Shown in pieces: positions 17,052 through 25,683 of a stretch of DNA of 64,000 nt. The DNA lies in assembly GCF_003205295.1 (NCBI RefSeq), contig NZ_QJRP01000002.1, positions 124,001-188,000 on the forward strand, written 5' to 3'. The position numbers were made by a program, and so were the translations under genes. The DNA comes from Pseudomonas mosselii (lineage in GTDB: Bacteria; Pseudomonadota; Gammaproteobacteria; Pseudomonadales; Pseudomonadaceae). Under the pieces are notes generated by a model. It was not told the origin of the DNA. It worked only from the letters and a program-made list of their open reading frames with translations, and searched no databases. Every line of letters begins with the position of its first letter. The stretch's first letter is position 1.

Positions 17052-17534
17052 CTACTGTTCGGCACTGGTCTCGCGCGCAGCCGTAAGCCATTTCTTCTCC
17101 AGCTCAGCCAACCGACCATCGTCCTCGATCCGCTGCAGGGCATTGTTCACCGCCGCTTCGAAGGCTGGATTGCCCTTCTGGTACGGGATCACCAGCTTCT
17201 GGCTGGCCAGGGCCCGAATGGCGTCGAGCTTGTCGCTCAGTTCGATGTCTTGCTGGTTGAAGGTCATGTCGAACTTTCCGCTTTCCACTCCGGGGAGCAC
17301 CTCTTCGGCGGGAGTCTCGACGAACTCGGCCCGTACATCCAGCTCCTTGGCCAGGGCCTGCCCCAATTCGATCTCGAAGCCTGTCAGGTGTTCGTTTTCC
17401 TTGAACGCATAGGGTGGCGCGTCGCCAAGCACGGCGATGCGCAGTTCGCCACGGTCGTTGATTTCATCGATCAGTTCGGCCTGGGCCAATGGGCTGAACA
17501 GTACCGCCAGCAGAATGCCAATGGTCAAACGCAT
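17052..17534 (-). CDS. Unusually short SBP_bac_3-type binding protein
   Basis: 160 residues, against about 240-260 for the family. A signal peptide (about 1-19, MRLTIGILLAVLFSPLAQA) is followed by lobe I (RGELRIAVLGDAPPYAFKEN, LTGFEIELGQALAKEL, GKFDMTFNQQDI), then it passes quickly to the C-terminal signature KLVIPYQKGNPAFEAAVNNA and LEKKWL. Most of lobe II is absent without a frameshift, so this may be an in-frame deletion or a natural one-lobe variant. No transporter genes adjoin it. Start chosen at 17534, preceded by GGGGCTCTC, where the signal peptide begins. Confidence 0.75.
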   Translation of the reverse strand: MRLTIGILLAVLFSPLAQAELIDEINDRGELRIAVLGDAPPYAFKENEHLTGFEIELGQALAKELDVRAEFVETPAEEVLPGVESGKFDMTFNQQDIELSDKLDAIRALASQKLVIPYQKGNPAFEAAVNNALQRIEDDGRLAELEKKWLTAARETSAEQ

Positions 17535-17762
17535 GAGAGCCCCTTTCTTGTTCGGCAGATGAATTGCATTCGCCGTGGCTTTCTCGTCTACCTCGGGCGA
17601 ACGCAGCCTATGACCTCCAGGTCGCGGCAAGGTTTTCTTCTGCCCTGAAATATTTCTGTCCCTGTTTTTGAACCTCTGCCGGTCGCGTTGGACTATGGTG
17701 AAGTACCGCCGTACTTCGTTTAAGTGATAGCGGTCAATTGAAGTGAATCACAGGAGAAGTGA

Positions 17763-18239
17763 ATGAAAAGCCTATTTTCGCGTGCTGCCGTCGCCGGTCT
17801 GCTGATGGGGGCGTCGGTGTTCGCCAGTGCCGCGGATGCGCTGAAGAGCGAGCAGCCACCGGAAGGCGCCAAGGTCTTCATCGTTTCCCCCGCCGACGGG
17901 GCCACGGTCGACAAGACCTTCACCGTCAAATTCGGCATCGAAGGCATGGACCTAAAGCCCGCGGGCGACCAGACCCCGCACTCCGGCCATCACCACCTGC
18001 TGGTGGACGTGGACAAGGCCCCCCTGGCCGACCAGCCGCTGCCCACCAGCCTGATGCCCGAGAACAACGCGCCGCTGCCGGCCGGCCCACAGGTGCTGCA
18101 CTTCGGCAAGGCGCAGACCGAGGCGACCATCACCCTCACGCCGGGTAAGCACACCCTGCAACTGGTGCTGGGTGACAAGTACCACGTGCCGTTCAAGCCG
18201 AGCGTCGAGTCGCAGAAAATCACCGTCAACGTGAAATAA
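17763..18239 (+). CDS. Periplasmic DUF4399 protein
   Basis: 158 residues with a signal peptide (about 1-24, ending SVFASAAD) and a compact beta-rich domain carrying the DUF4399 hallmarks: VFIVSPADGATV, HSGHHHLLVD and FGKAQTEATITLTPGKHTLQ. The HHH cluster suggests metal binding, but that is inference. Single-gene unit: AGGAG precedes the start, and a hairpin at 18250-18279 separates it from the convergent LysR gene. Function unknown in the family. Confidence 0.85.
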   Translation: MKSLFSRAAVAGLLMGASVFASAADALKSEQPPEGAKVFIVSPADGATVDKTFTVKFGIEGMDLKPAGDQTPHSGHHHLLVDVDKAPLADQPLPTSLMPENNAPLPAGPQVLHFGKAQTEATITLTPGKHTLQLVLGDKYHVPFKPSVESQKITVNVK

Positions 18240-18249
18240 CCCGCTGCGC

Positions 18250-18279
18250 CATCGCCGGCAGGCCAGCTTGCCGGCGATG
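18250..18279. terminator. Bidirectional hairpin between DUF4399 and LysR genes
   Basis: Eleven-bp inverted repeat CATCGCCGGCA (18250-18260) / TGCCGGCGATG (18269-18279) with an 8-base loop between convergent genes. No T run, so termination is inferred from position. Confidence 0.5.
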
Positions 18280-18297
18280 ACGTCATTGCAGGCCGTT

Positions 18298-19167
18298 TCA
18301 GAACTGCGAGCCAACCACTTCCTGCGCCACGCCCAGAAAAGCCGCCGGCAACCGCGCCTGGCGCCGCTCCTTCAGGCAGTACAGGTACTCGTGCATCACC
18401 GGCGCATCCTCCAGCGCCAGCACCCTTAGCTCCGGGTTATGCGGCACCTCGTGGCGGGCAATGATGCTGATGCCGATGTTGCGCAGCACCGCTTCGCGGA
18501 TCGACTCGCGGCTGCCGATCTCCAGTTGCGCTCCAGCCTTCACGTTGGCCTCCTGCATCATCTGCTCGGTCAGCTTGCGCGTGGTCGAGCCCTGCTCGCG
18601 CATCAGCAGGCAATGCCCGGCCACCACGTCGATGGATACCGCCTGACGCTGGGCCAGCGGATGATTGCGGTGCACCGCCACCACCAGCGGGTCGGTGCCC
18701 AGCACCCGGCGCACCAGGCGTGCATCTTCGAGCAGTTGCGAGGAAGCGGCGATATCCACCCGGTAATCCTCGAGCATCTCCAGCACCTGCTGCGAGTTGC
18801 CGATCTCCACCGCCACCTCCACCTGGGGCAGGCGCTCGCGGAAGATCTTCACCAGGTCGAGGATGTAGTAGGGCGCCGTGGCGGCGATGCGCAGGCTGCC
18901 CTGGGCCTGGCCGCTGTTGCGCAGCTCGAATTCGATGTCGGCCTCCTGCTGCAGCAGTGCCTTGACCATCGGTAGCAGGCGCACGCCTTCCTCGCTCAGC
19001 ACCAGGCGCCGGCCACCGCGATAGAACAGCTCGACGTTGTACTGGCCTTCGAGATTGCGGATCTGCGTGGTCACCGTCGGCTGGCTGAGCCCGAGCTTCT
19101 TCGCCGCCAGGGTGATGCTGCCCAGGCGAGCCACCATGTAGAAGGCTTTGAGCTCGGCGCTCAGCAT
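18298..19167 (-). CDS. LysR-family transcriptional regulator
   Basis: 289 residues: winged HTH at 1-60 (LKAFYMVARLGSITLAAKKL, SQPTVTTQIRNLE) and a LysR effector domain from about 90 (GSLRIAATAPYYILDL; PBP2 fold). The start at 19167 places the conserved HTH at the N-terminus; the longer in-frame start at 19275 adds no conserved sequence. Directly downstream of cadA on the same strand, with a gap of 32 bases. Its target is not obvious: neither neighbour is a typical LysR-divergent partner. Confidence 0.88.
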   Translation of the reverse strand: MLSAELKAFYMVARLGSITLAAKKLGLSQPTVTTQIRNLEGQYNVELFYRGGRRLVLSEEGVRLLPMVKALLQQEADIEFELRNSGQAQGSLRIAATAPYYILDLVKIFRERLPQVEVAVEIGNSQQVLEMLEDYRVDIAASSQLLEDARLVRRVLGTDPLVVAVHRNHPLAQRQAVSIDVVAGHCLLMREQGSTTRKLTEQMMQEANVKAGAQLEIGSRESIREAVLRNIGISIIARHEVPHNPELRVLALEDAPVMHEYLYCLKERRQARLPAAFLGVAQEVVGSQF

Positions 19168-19199
19168 TGTGGATAACCTCTGTTCTGCGCTGCGGGCGC

Positions 19200-21431
19200 T
19201 TATTTGCGCAGCAGGCGCAAACCGTTGAACACCACCAGCAGGCTCACGCCCATGTCGGCGAACACCGCCATCCACATGGTGGCCATGCCGGCAAAGGTGA
19301 TTGCCAGGAAGATCGCCTTGATCCCCAGGGCCAGCACGATGTTCTGGGTGAGGATCGCCGCGCTTTGGCGCGACAGCCTGACGAACGCCGGGATTTTGCG
19401 CAAGTCGTCGTCCATCAGTGCCACGTCGGCGGTCTCGATGGCAGTGTCGGTGCCGGCGGCGGCCATGGCGAAGCCGATCTCGGCACGGGCCAGGGCCGGT
19501 GCGTCGTTGATGCCGTCACCGACCATGCCGACCCGATGGCCCTCGCCGTACAGGCGCTCGATGCTGGCCAGCTTGTCCGCCGGCAGCAGGTTGCCCTCGG
19601 CGCGATCGATCCCCACCTGGGCGGCGATGGCCTGGGCGGTGTGGGGATTGTCGCCGGTCAACATGACAGTCTTGATGCCCAGTTCGTGCAGTTCGGCGAT
19701 GGCCTGGCGGCTGCTGTCCTTGACCGTATCGGCCACGGCGAACAGCGCCAGCGGGCCGGAGCGGTCGAGCAACAGCACCACGGTCTTGCCCTGGCGCTCG
19801 AGCACATCCAGTTGCGCCTCGAGCTGCGGGGAGCACAGGCCGAGCTCTTCCACCAGGCGATGGTTGCCCAGATGGTAGGTCTGGCCCTCGATATCGCCGC
19901 GCACACCGCGACCGGCCAAGGCGGCGAACTCGGTGACCTCGCTCAAGGCCAGGCCCTGGTCCTTGGCGAACAGGGCGATGGCGCCGGACACCGGGTGGTC
20001 GGAGCGGGCGGCCAGGCTGGCGGCCAGTGCCTGGGCTCGGCCTTCGAACAGCGGGTCGAGGACCTTGCTGTCGGTCTGCACCGGCTTGCCGTGGGTGATG
20101 GTGCCGGTCTTGTCCAGGGCGAGGAAGTCCAGCTTGCGCCCGCCTTCGAGGTACACGCCGCCCTTGATCAGGATGCCCTTTCGCGCCGCCGCGGCCAGGC
20201 CGCTGACGATGGTCACCGGGGTCGAGATCACCAGCGCGCACGGGCAGGCCACCACCAGCAGCACCAGGGCGCGGTAGATCCAGTCGAACCAGGCGCCGGC
20301 CATGAACAGCGGTGGGATCACCGCCACGGCCAGGGCCACGGCGAACACCACCGGGGTGTAGATGCGCGAGAACTGGTCGACGAAGCGCTGGGTCGGCGCA
20401 CGGGCGCCCTGGGCCTCCTCGACCGCCTTGATGATCCGCGCCAGGGTCGACTGGCCGGCGGCGGCGGTGACGCGGTACTCCAGCGCTCCGGCCTGGTTGA
20501 TGGTGCCGGCGAACAGTTTGTCGCCCACGGCCTTCTCGACCGGCAGGCTCTCGCCGGTGATCGGCGCCTGGTCGACGCTGGACTGGCCACTGACCACCTC
20601 GCCATCCAGGCCGATACGCTCGCCCGGACGTACCCGCACCAGGGCGCCGATCGATACCTCGCGCACATCGAGTTCGCGCCACTGGCCGTCAGCCTGTTGT
20701 ACGGTGGCCAGGTCCGGCGCCAGTTGCATCAAGCCGCCGATGGCATTGCGCGCGCGATCCAGCGAACGCGCCTCGATCAGCTCGGCGATGGTGAACAGCA
20801 CCATGACCATGGCCGCTTCCGGCCACTGGCCGATCAGCACGGCGCCAGTCACGGCAATGCTCATCAGGGCATTGATGTTGAGGTTGCGGTTCTTCAGGGC
20901 GATCCAGCCCTTCTTGTAGGTGCCCAGGCCGCAGCCGAGGATCGCCGCCAGGGCCAGCGCGGCGACCACCCACTCCGGCGCCTTGCCGGAGAAGTGCACG
21001 ATTTCTGCGGCGATTGCCGCGACACCCGACAGTGCCAGCGGCCACCAGCGGGTCCTGTTCGGCTGGGGCGCGCTGGCGGCGCCGTCGTCCTCGGCAGCCA
21101 GCGGTTCGGCCTTCATGCCCAGGCTGTCGATGGCCCGCTCGATCTCGGCGGTGCCGGCCAGCGTGTGGCGCACGCCAAGCACCCGGTTGATCAGGTTGAA
21201 CTCCAACTGCTCGATGCCGGCCAGCTTGCCCAGCTTGTCCTGGATCAGGGTCTGTTCGGTGGGGCAGTCCATGGCCTCGATGCGAAAGCGGCTGAGCTGC
21301 GCCTGGGCGCTGGCCTTCTCGGTCAGTTGCACCAGGGCCGGGGCAGCCTTGCTGGAGCAGCAACTGTGGGCGTGGGGCTCATGGCCATGCGCGTGGTCAT
21401 GCTTGTGATCGGGGCTGACAGGCTGGTTCAT
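19200..21431 (-). CDS. cadA: Cadmium/zinc-exporting P-type ATPase CadA
   Basis: 743-residue P1B ATPase pumping Cd2+/Zn2+ out of the cytoplasm. The N-terminus is His/Cys-rich ([16 protein letters not shown], about 10-25). A heavy-metal-associated domain follows at about 48-115 with EAMDCPTEQ, so one Cys of the usual CxxC is replaced by Glu-containing sequence. The CPC membrane motif (ACPCALVIS), the phosphorylation site DKTGTITHG and the hinge [10 protein letters not shown] are intact. Start 21431 was chosen over 21491 because the latter would overlap the promoter/operator. Divergent from cadR with a MerR-type operator between them. Confidence 0.95.
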   Translation of the reverse strand: MNQPVSPDHKHDHAHGHEPHAHSCCSSKAAPALVQLTEKASAQAQLSRFRIEAMDCPTEQTLIQDKLGKLAGIEQLEFNLINRVLGVRHTLAGTAEIERAIDSLGMKAEPLAAEDDGAASAPQPNRTRWWPLALSGVAAIAAEIVHFSGKAPEWVVAALALAAILGCGLGTYKKGWIALKNRNLNINALMSIAVTGAVLIGQWPEAAMVMVLFTIAELIEARSLDRARNAIGGLMQLAPDLATVQQADGQWRELDVREVSIGALVRVRPGERIGLDGEVVSGQSSVDQAPITGESLPVEKAVGDKLFAGTINQAGALEYRVTAAAGQSTLARIIKAVEEAQGARAPTQRFVDQFSRIYTPVVFAVALAVAVIPPLFMAGAWFDWIYRALVLLVVACPCALVISTPVTIVSGLAAAARKGILIKGGVYLEGGRKLDFLALDKTGTITHGKPVQTDSKVLDPLFEGRAQALAASLAARSDHPVSGAIALFAKDQGLALSEVTEFAALAGRGVRGDIEGQTYHLGNHRLVEELGLCSPQLEAQLDVLERQGKTVVLLLDRSGPLALFAVADTVKDSSRQAIAELHELGIKTVMLTGDNPHTAQAIAAQVGIDRAEGNLLPADKLASIERLYGEGHRVGMVGDGINDAPALARAEIGFAMAAAGTDTAIETADVALMDDDLRKIPAFVRLSRQSAAILTQNIVLALGIKAIFLAITFAGMATMWMAVFADMGVSLLVVFNGLRLLRK

Positions 21432-21490
21432 GGAATCATCCTTAACTGAGCACTGGCCTCTGCAGTTATCCGCAGAGTGGGTTGTTGCCA

Positions 21491-21521
21491 AGTGAACACC
21501 CTGTAGCCACTATAGGGTCAA
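21491..21521 (-). promoter_or_regulatory. CadR-type MerR operator and cadA promoter
   Basis: Imperfect inverted repeat with arms ACCCTGTAG (from 21498) and CTATAGGGT (to 21518). On the minus strand it sits in a 19-bp spacer between -35 TTGACC (21521-21516) and -10 TTCACT (21496-21491): the long-spacer architecture of MerR-activated metal promoters. It lies 60 bases upstream of cadA and just upstream of cadR. Confidence 0.9.
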
Positions 21522-21542
21522 GCCCCTTGCTGGAGATTTGCC

Positions 21543-21986
21543 ATGAAGATCGGAGAACTGGCCAAGGCCACCGACTGCGCCGTGGAGACCATCCGCTACT
21601 ACGAACGCGAGCAACTGCTGCCCGAGCCCGCCCGCAGCGACGGCAACTATCGGCTCTACACCCAGGCCCATGTCGAGCGGCTGACCTTCATCCGCAACTG
21701 CCGCACCCTGGACATGACCCTCGATGAAATCCGCAGCCTGTTGAGCCTGCGCGACAGCCCCGACGGCTCATGCGGCAGCGTCAACGCGCTGATCGACGAG
21801 CATATCGAGCATGTGCAGGCGAGGATCGACGGGCTGGTGGCGCTGCAGGCGCAGCTGGTGGAGTTGCGCCTGCAATGCAATGCGCAGGGGGCGGAGTGCG
21901 CGATTCTGCAGCAGCTGGAAACCAATGGGGCGGTGACGGTGCCGGAGATAGAGCATACGCATGTGGGCAGAAGCCACGGGCATTGA
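21543..21986 (+). CDS. cadR: MerR-family Cd/Pb-responsive regulator CadR
   Basis: 147-residue MerR-family activator. N-terminal winged HTH (MKIGELAKATDCAVETIRYYEREQ begins it), a dimerisation helix at about 82-112, and metal-binding Cys residues at about 77 (GSCGS), 112 and 119 (LRLQCNAQGAECAIL). The C-terminal tail is His-rich (EHTHVGRSHGH), as in CadR of pseudomonads. Divergent from cadA, whose promoter operator it overlaps upstream; it should activate cadA and repress or autoregulate itself. Confidence 0.95.
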   Translation: MKIGELAKATDCAVETIRYYEREQLLPEPARSDGNYRLYTQAHVERLTFIRNCRTLDMTLDEIRSLLSLRDSPDGSCGSVNALIDEHIEHVQARIDGLVALQAQLVELRLQCNAQGAECAILQQLETNGAVTVPEIEHTHVGRSHGH

Positions 21987-21994
21987 AAGTACTG

Positions 21995-22113
21995 GGGGCG
22001 CTGCGCACCCCTTTCGCGACACAAGGCCGCTCCCACAGGTACAGCGCAGTTTCAGGTTCTGCAGCCTACCTGTGGGAGCGGCCTTGTGTCGCGATGGGCT
22101 GCAAGGCAGCCCC
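21995..22113. repeat. REP pair
   Basis: Two inverted REP units (CCCCTTTCGCGACACAAGGC and GCCTTGTGTCGCGATGGG) around GGTACAGCGCAG, with sub-hairpins at both ends (GGGGGCGCTGCG.. / ..GGCTGCAAGGCAGCCCC). Between convergent cadR and thyA. Confidence 0.85.
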
Positions 22114-22127
22114 GGCAATCTGAAAAG

Positions 22128-23099
22128 CTACACCGCCATCGGCGCCGTCATCGGCGCATGGTGCTCATAGCCTTCCAGCCAGAAGTCGCTCGGCTCGATC
22201 TTCTCCAGCCACTCCGGCTCGTACCTGCCGGTCTCGGCGAAGGCCGGCACGCGGTCGCTGATCACCAGCTTCGGTGCCGCCAAAGGCTCACGCTTCATCT
22301 GCTCATTGAGCATGTCCAGGTGGTTCTCGTACACATGGGCATCGCCGATGAAGTAGGTGAACCAGCGCGGGGTGTAGCCGGTCAGGCGGCCGAACAGCGA
22401 CAGCAGCGCCGCGCCTTCGGTGAGGTTGAACGGCGTGCCCAGGCCCAGGTCGTTGGAGCGGATGTAGAGGGTAAGGGAAATTTCCTTGGTCTCGACATTC
22501 GGGTGGAACTGGTACAGCAGGTGGCACGGGGGCAGGGCCATTTCATCCAACTGGGCGCAGTTCCAGCCGTGGAACAGGATGCGGCGGCTGCCCGGGTCGT
22601 TGGCGATGGTGTCCAGACACTGGCGCACCTGGTCGATGGCCTTGTACAGGATGACGAACGCCTGGCCGTCCTCTTCGTCCTGGGCGATGCGACGAAAACC
22701 TGCCTGCTCGGCCATCTCGATGGCCGCCGGGTTGCTCAGCGGGATGCGCTTGTAGCCCGGCCACTGGCGCCATTGCACGCCGTAGATCTCGCCGAGGTCG
22801 TCATGGCCCTGGCGGAACGGGTTGGCCAGCCACTGGGCGTTCTCGTTGGCGTTCTGGTCCCAGACCTTGCAGCCCAGCTCGCGGAACTCGCCGGCGTTCT
22901 TCACGCCGCGCAAAAAGCCCACCATCTCGCCGATCGCCGACTTGAACGCCAGCTTGCGCGTGGTGATGGCCGGGAAGCCCTTCTGCAGGTCGAACTTGAG
23001 CATGGCGCCCGGCAGGCTGATGGTGCGGATGCCGGTGCGGTTTTCCTGCAGCGTGCCGTTGTCGATGACGTCACGGACCAGATCTAGATACTGTTTCAT
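22128..23099 (-). CDS. thyA: Thymidylate synthase ThyA
   Basis: 323-residue housekeeping thymidylate synthase: methylates dUMP to dTMP with methylene-tetrahydrofolate. Catalytic Cys in [14 protein letters not shown] followed by GTPFNL holds the dUMP-discriminating Asn; the HVYENH His/Tyr pair is present. It is longer than the E. coli enzyme (264 residues) because of an insertion around residues 85-140, as in other pseudomonads. It provides the in-window standard for judging the divergent island homologue at 48629. Co-directional with lgt, separated by a hairpin. Confidence 0.97.
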   Translation of the reverse strand: MKQYLDLVRDVIDNGTLQENRTGIRTISLPGAMLKFDLQKGFPAITTRKLAFKSAIGEMVGFLRGVKNAGEFRELGCKVWDQNANENAQWLANPFRQGHDDLGEIYGVQWRQWPGYKRIPLSNPAAIEMAEQAGFRRIAQDEEDGQAFVILYKAIDQVRQCLDTIANDPGSRRILFHGWNCAQLDEMALPPCHLLYQFHPNVETKEISLTLYIRSNDLGLGTPFNLTEGAALLSLFGRLTGYTPRWFTYFIGDAHVYENHLDMLNEQMKREPLAAPKLVISDRVPAFAETGRYEPEWLEKIEPSDFWLEGYEHHAPMTAPMAV

Positions 23100-23117
23100 G
23101 GCTTACCTGTAGCAAGA

Positions 23118-23142
23118 ACGGCAGGGGGATCGCCCCTGCCGT
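23118..23142 (-). terminator. Hairpin between lgt and thyA
   Basis: Ten-bp stem ACGGCAGGGG (23118-23127) / CCCCTGCCGT (23133-23142) with loop GATCG. No T run; it may attenuate or process the lgt-thyA transcript rather than terminate it. Confidence 0.45.
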
Positions 23143-23147
23143 GGAAA

Positions 23148-23957
23148 TCAGACGGTGGCCTTGGCCGACGGTTTACGGTTGTAGGCCCACCAGATCAGGA
23201 AGATGCCGCCGAGAATCATCGGTACGCAGAGCAACTGACCCATGGTCAACCAGCCGAAGGCGATGTAGCCCAGCTGGGCGTCGGGTACCCGCACGAATTC
23301 CACGATGAAGCGGAAGATGCCGTAGAACAGCGCGAACATGCCGGAAACGGCCATGGTCGGGCGCGGCTTGCGCGAGTACAGCCAGAGAATGACGAATAAT
23401 GCCACACCTTCGAGGGCGAACTGATACAGCTGCGACGGGTGACGCGGCAACTGGGCCGGGTCGCTGAACGGCGGGAAGATCATCGCCCACGGCACGTCGG
23501 TGGCCTTGCCCCACAGTTCGGCGTTGATGAAGTTGCCGATGCGCCCGGCGCCCAGGCCTATCGGCACCAGCGGCGCGACGAAGTCCATCAGCTCGAAGAA
23601 CGACTTGTTGTTGCGCTTGCCGAACCACAGCGCGGCCAGCATCACGCCGATGAAACCGCCGTGGAACGACATGCCGCCCTTCCACACCTCGAAGATCAGC
23701 GTCGGGTTGGCCAGGTACTGGTGCAGGTCGTAGAACAGCACATAGCCCAGGCGCCCGCCGACGATCACCCCCATCGACAGCCAGAACACCAGGTCGGAGA
23801 GTTTCTCGCGGCTCCAGGTCGGGTCGAAGCGGTTCAACCGGCGCGAGGCCAGCAACCAGGCGCCGCCGATGCCGATCAGGTACATCAGGCCGTACCAGTG
23901 GATTTTCAGTGGACCGAGGGCCACGGCCACGGGGTCGATCTGCGGGTAAGGCAGCAT
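23148..23957 (-). CDS. lgt: Prolipoprotein diacylglyceryl transferase Lgt
   Basis: 269-residue inner-membrane enzyme that transfers diacylglycerol from phosphatidylglycerol to the lipobox Cys of prolipoproteins. Seven membrane segments are discernible. Motifs include [11 protein letters not shown] (His-Gly) and the Lgt signature [15 protein letters not shown]. Start 23957 ([16 protein letters not shown]) is the conserved family start; the longer frame upstream reads through the neighbouring TSUP gene and was discarded. Its product matures the lipoproteins seen elsewhere (9263, 54081, 54355). Confidence 0.97.
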   Translation of the reverse strand: MLPYPQIDPVAVALGPLKIHWYGLMYLIGIGGAWLLASRRLNRFDPTWSREKLSDLVFWLSMGVIVGGRLGYVLFYDLHQYLANPTLIFEVWKGGMSFHGGFIGVMLAALWFGKRNNKSFFELMDFVAPLVPIGLGAGRIGNFINAELWGKATDVPWAMIFPPFSDPAQLPRHPSQLYQFALEGVALFVILWLYSRKPRPTMAVSGMFALFYGIFRFIVEFVRVPDAQLGYIAFGWLTMGQLLCVPMILGGIFLIWWAYNRKPSAKATV

Positions 23958-23973
23958 TGTCTTTCCTCTAGGT

Positions 23974-24756
23974 TCAGATAAGGAAGCTGAGTCCGACGCA
24001 GAACAGCAGCGCGGCGAACAGGCGCTTGAGCACACGCGGCGACAGCTTGTGCGCCAGACGCGCGCCGTAGCGGGCGAAGAACATGCTGGTGGCAGCGATG
24101 CCGACCAGCGCCGGAAGGTAGACGTAGCCCAGGCTGTGGGCCGGCAGGTGTTCCTCATGCCAGCCCAGCCAGATGAAGCCCAGGGCGCTGGCCAGGGCGA
24201 TCGGCAGGCCGCAGGCCGACGACGTCGCCACTGCCTGCTGCATGGGCAGGCTGCGCCAGGTGAGGAACGGCACGGTCAGCGAGCCGCCGCCGATGCCGAA
24301 AATGGCCGAGGCCCAGCCGATCACCCCGCCTGCGGCGGTCAATCCGGGCTTGCCGGGGATGCCGCGGCTGGCCTTGGGCTTGAGGTCCAGGGCCATCTGC
24401 GCGGCGATCACCAGGGCAAACACGCCGATGATCTTCTGCAGCATCGGGCCCTGGATCAGCGAGGCGGTCTTGGCCCCGACCAGCGCGCCGAGCAGGATGC
24501 CCACGGTCATCCAGGCGAAGATCGGCCACTGCACCGCGCCCTTGCGCTGGTGCTCGCGCACGGCATTGATCGAAGTGAAGACGATGGTCGCCAACGACGT
24601 GCCGACCGCCAGGTGGGTCAGCACCGAAGGGTCGAAGCCCTGCAGGGTGAAACTGAACACCAGCACCGGCACGATGATGATGCCGCCACCGACACCGAAC
24701 AGCCCGGCCAGCACGCCGGCACAGGCGCCCAACAGCAGATAGAGAGCGAATTCCAT
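23974..24756 (-). CDS. TSUP-family (TauE/SafE) membrane transporter
   Basis: 260-residue protein with about eight hydrophobic helices. [13 protein letters not shown] near the start and [13 protein letters not shown] in the middle are the duplicated Gly-rich signature of the TauE/SafE family of anion or sulfur-compound transporters. Start 24756 ([14 protein letters not shown]) begins the first helix. Sixteen bases upstream of lgt on the same strand. Substrate unknown; often sulfite or organosulfonates. Confidence 0.88.
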   Translation of the reverse strand: MEFALYLLLGACAGVLAGLFGVGGGIIIVPVLVFSFTLQGFDPSVLTHLAVGTSLATIVFTSINAVREHQRKGAVQWPIFAWMTVGILLGALVGAKTASLIQGPMLQKIIGVFALVIAAQMALDLKPKASRGIPGKPGLTAAGGVIGWASAIFGIGGGSLTVPFLTWRSLPMQQAVATSSACGLPIALASALGFIWLGWHEEHLPAHSLGYVYLPALVGIAATSMFFARYGARLAHKLSPRVLKRLFAALLFCVGLSFLI

Positions 24757-24887
24757 TCGTGGCCCCAGTGGAAAACAATCCGGCATGGTAACGGAAGCCG
24801 CGCCCGGCGCTCTAGTGAACTCTGTGTCAGATGATGGATAGCGGTCGGCGGCGCGGGTAGAGTGGCCGAAAACACAGGGGACAACCT

Positions 24888-25634
24888 ATGTGCCTGATCG
24901 TATTCGCCTGGCGGCCGGGGACAGTCCGGCCGCTGATCGTCGCGGCCAACCGCGACGAGTTCTACGCCCGACCGACCCAGGCCCTGGCAGCCTGGGAGGA
25001 TGCACCGGGGGTGCATGCCGGGCGTGACCTGGAGGCCGGCGGAACCTGGCTTGGCGTGGGGCCGAACGGGCGCTTCGCGGCGCTGACCAACATCCGTGAC
25101 CCGCGCCAGCCGCTGGGGCCGCGCTCACGGGGCGAGCTGGTGGCGGCGTACCTGCAGGGCGAGCTGGGGGTCGAGGCCTATCTGGACCAAGTGGCCAGCC
25201 GCAGCGGGCAGTACTCGGGGTTCAACCTGCTGGTGGGCGATGGCGGGCGGCTGGGCTACCTGCATGCCCGCGAGGCCGCGCCGCGCCTGCTGGAACCTGG
25301 TATCTACGGGCTTTCGAATGCCGGGCTGGATACGCCGTGGCCGAAGCTGGTCAAGGCGCGCAGTGGGCTTGAGGGATTGCTCGAGGCCGCTGATCCGCAA
25401 CGGCTATTGGCCCTGCTGGGCGATGTGCAGCCCGCGCCAGACGGCGAATTGCCGGAGACCGGCGTGGGGCTAGCCACCGAGCGGTTGCTGTCGAGCGTGT
25501 TCATCGCCAGCCAGAACTATGGGACGCGGGCGAGCACGGTGCTGATCGTCGATGACCAGGGGCGTCGGCGGATGGTCGAGCGCAGTTTCGGGCCGTTTGG
25601 TGGGCATCTGGGCGAGATCAGCCTAGAGGTGTGA
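24888..25634 (+). CDS. NRDE/TANGO2-family protein
   Basis: 248 residues beginning MCLIVFAWRPG, with the name-giving motif NRDEFYARP, GGTWLGVGPNGRFAALTN and STVLIVDDQGRR. The family is related to Ntn-type folds; Cys2 is invariant. Bacterial members have no firm function; eukaryotic TANGO2 is linked to lipid and haem handling. Single gene, divergent from the TSUP permease, convergent with ptsP with a palindrome between. Confidence 0.9.
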   Translation: MCLIVFAWRPGTVRPLIVAANRDEFYARPTQALAAWEDAPGVHAGRDLEAGGTWLGVGPNGRFAALTNIRDPRQPLGPRSRGELVAAYLQGELGVEAYLDQVASRSGQYSGFNLLVGDGGRLGYLHAREAAPRLLEPGIYGLSNAGLDTPWPKLVKARSGLEGLLEAADPQRLLALLGDVQPAPDGELPETGVGLATERLLSSVFIASQNYGTRASTVLIVDDQGRRRMVERSFGPFGGHLGEISLEV

Positions 25635-25640
25635 GTCCAG

Positions 25641-25670
25641 CCTGATCGCGGGGCTTGCCCCGCGATCAGG
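25641..25670. repeat. REP-type palindrome between convergent genes
   Basis: CCTGATCGCGGGGC (25641-25654) / GCCCCGCGATCAGG (25657-25670), a 14-bp stem with a 2-base loop and the core of the ATCGCGGGGC REP family. Its position between the NRDE gene and ptsP allows a bidirectional terminator role. Confidence 0.8.
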
Positions 25671-25683
25671 CCGGTACAGACGA

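Noticed and set aside
19167..21449. A long open frame antisense to cadA (about 760 codons).
   Set aside because: Same reason: shadow of CadA, His/Gly/Gln/Arg-rich, no recognisable domains.
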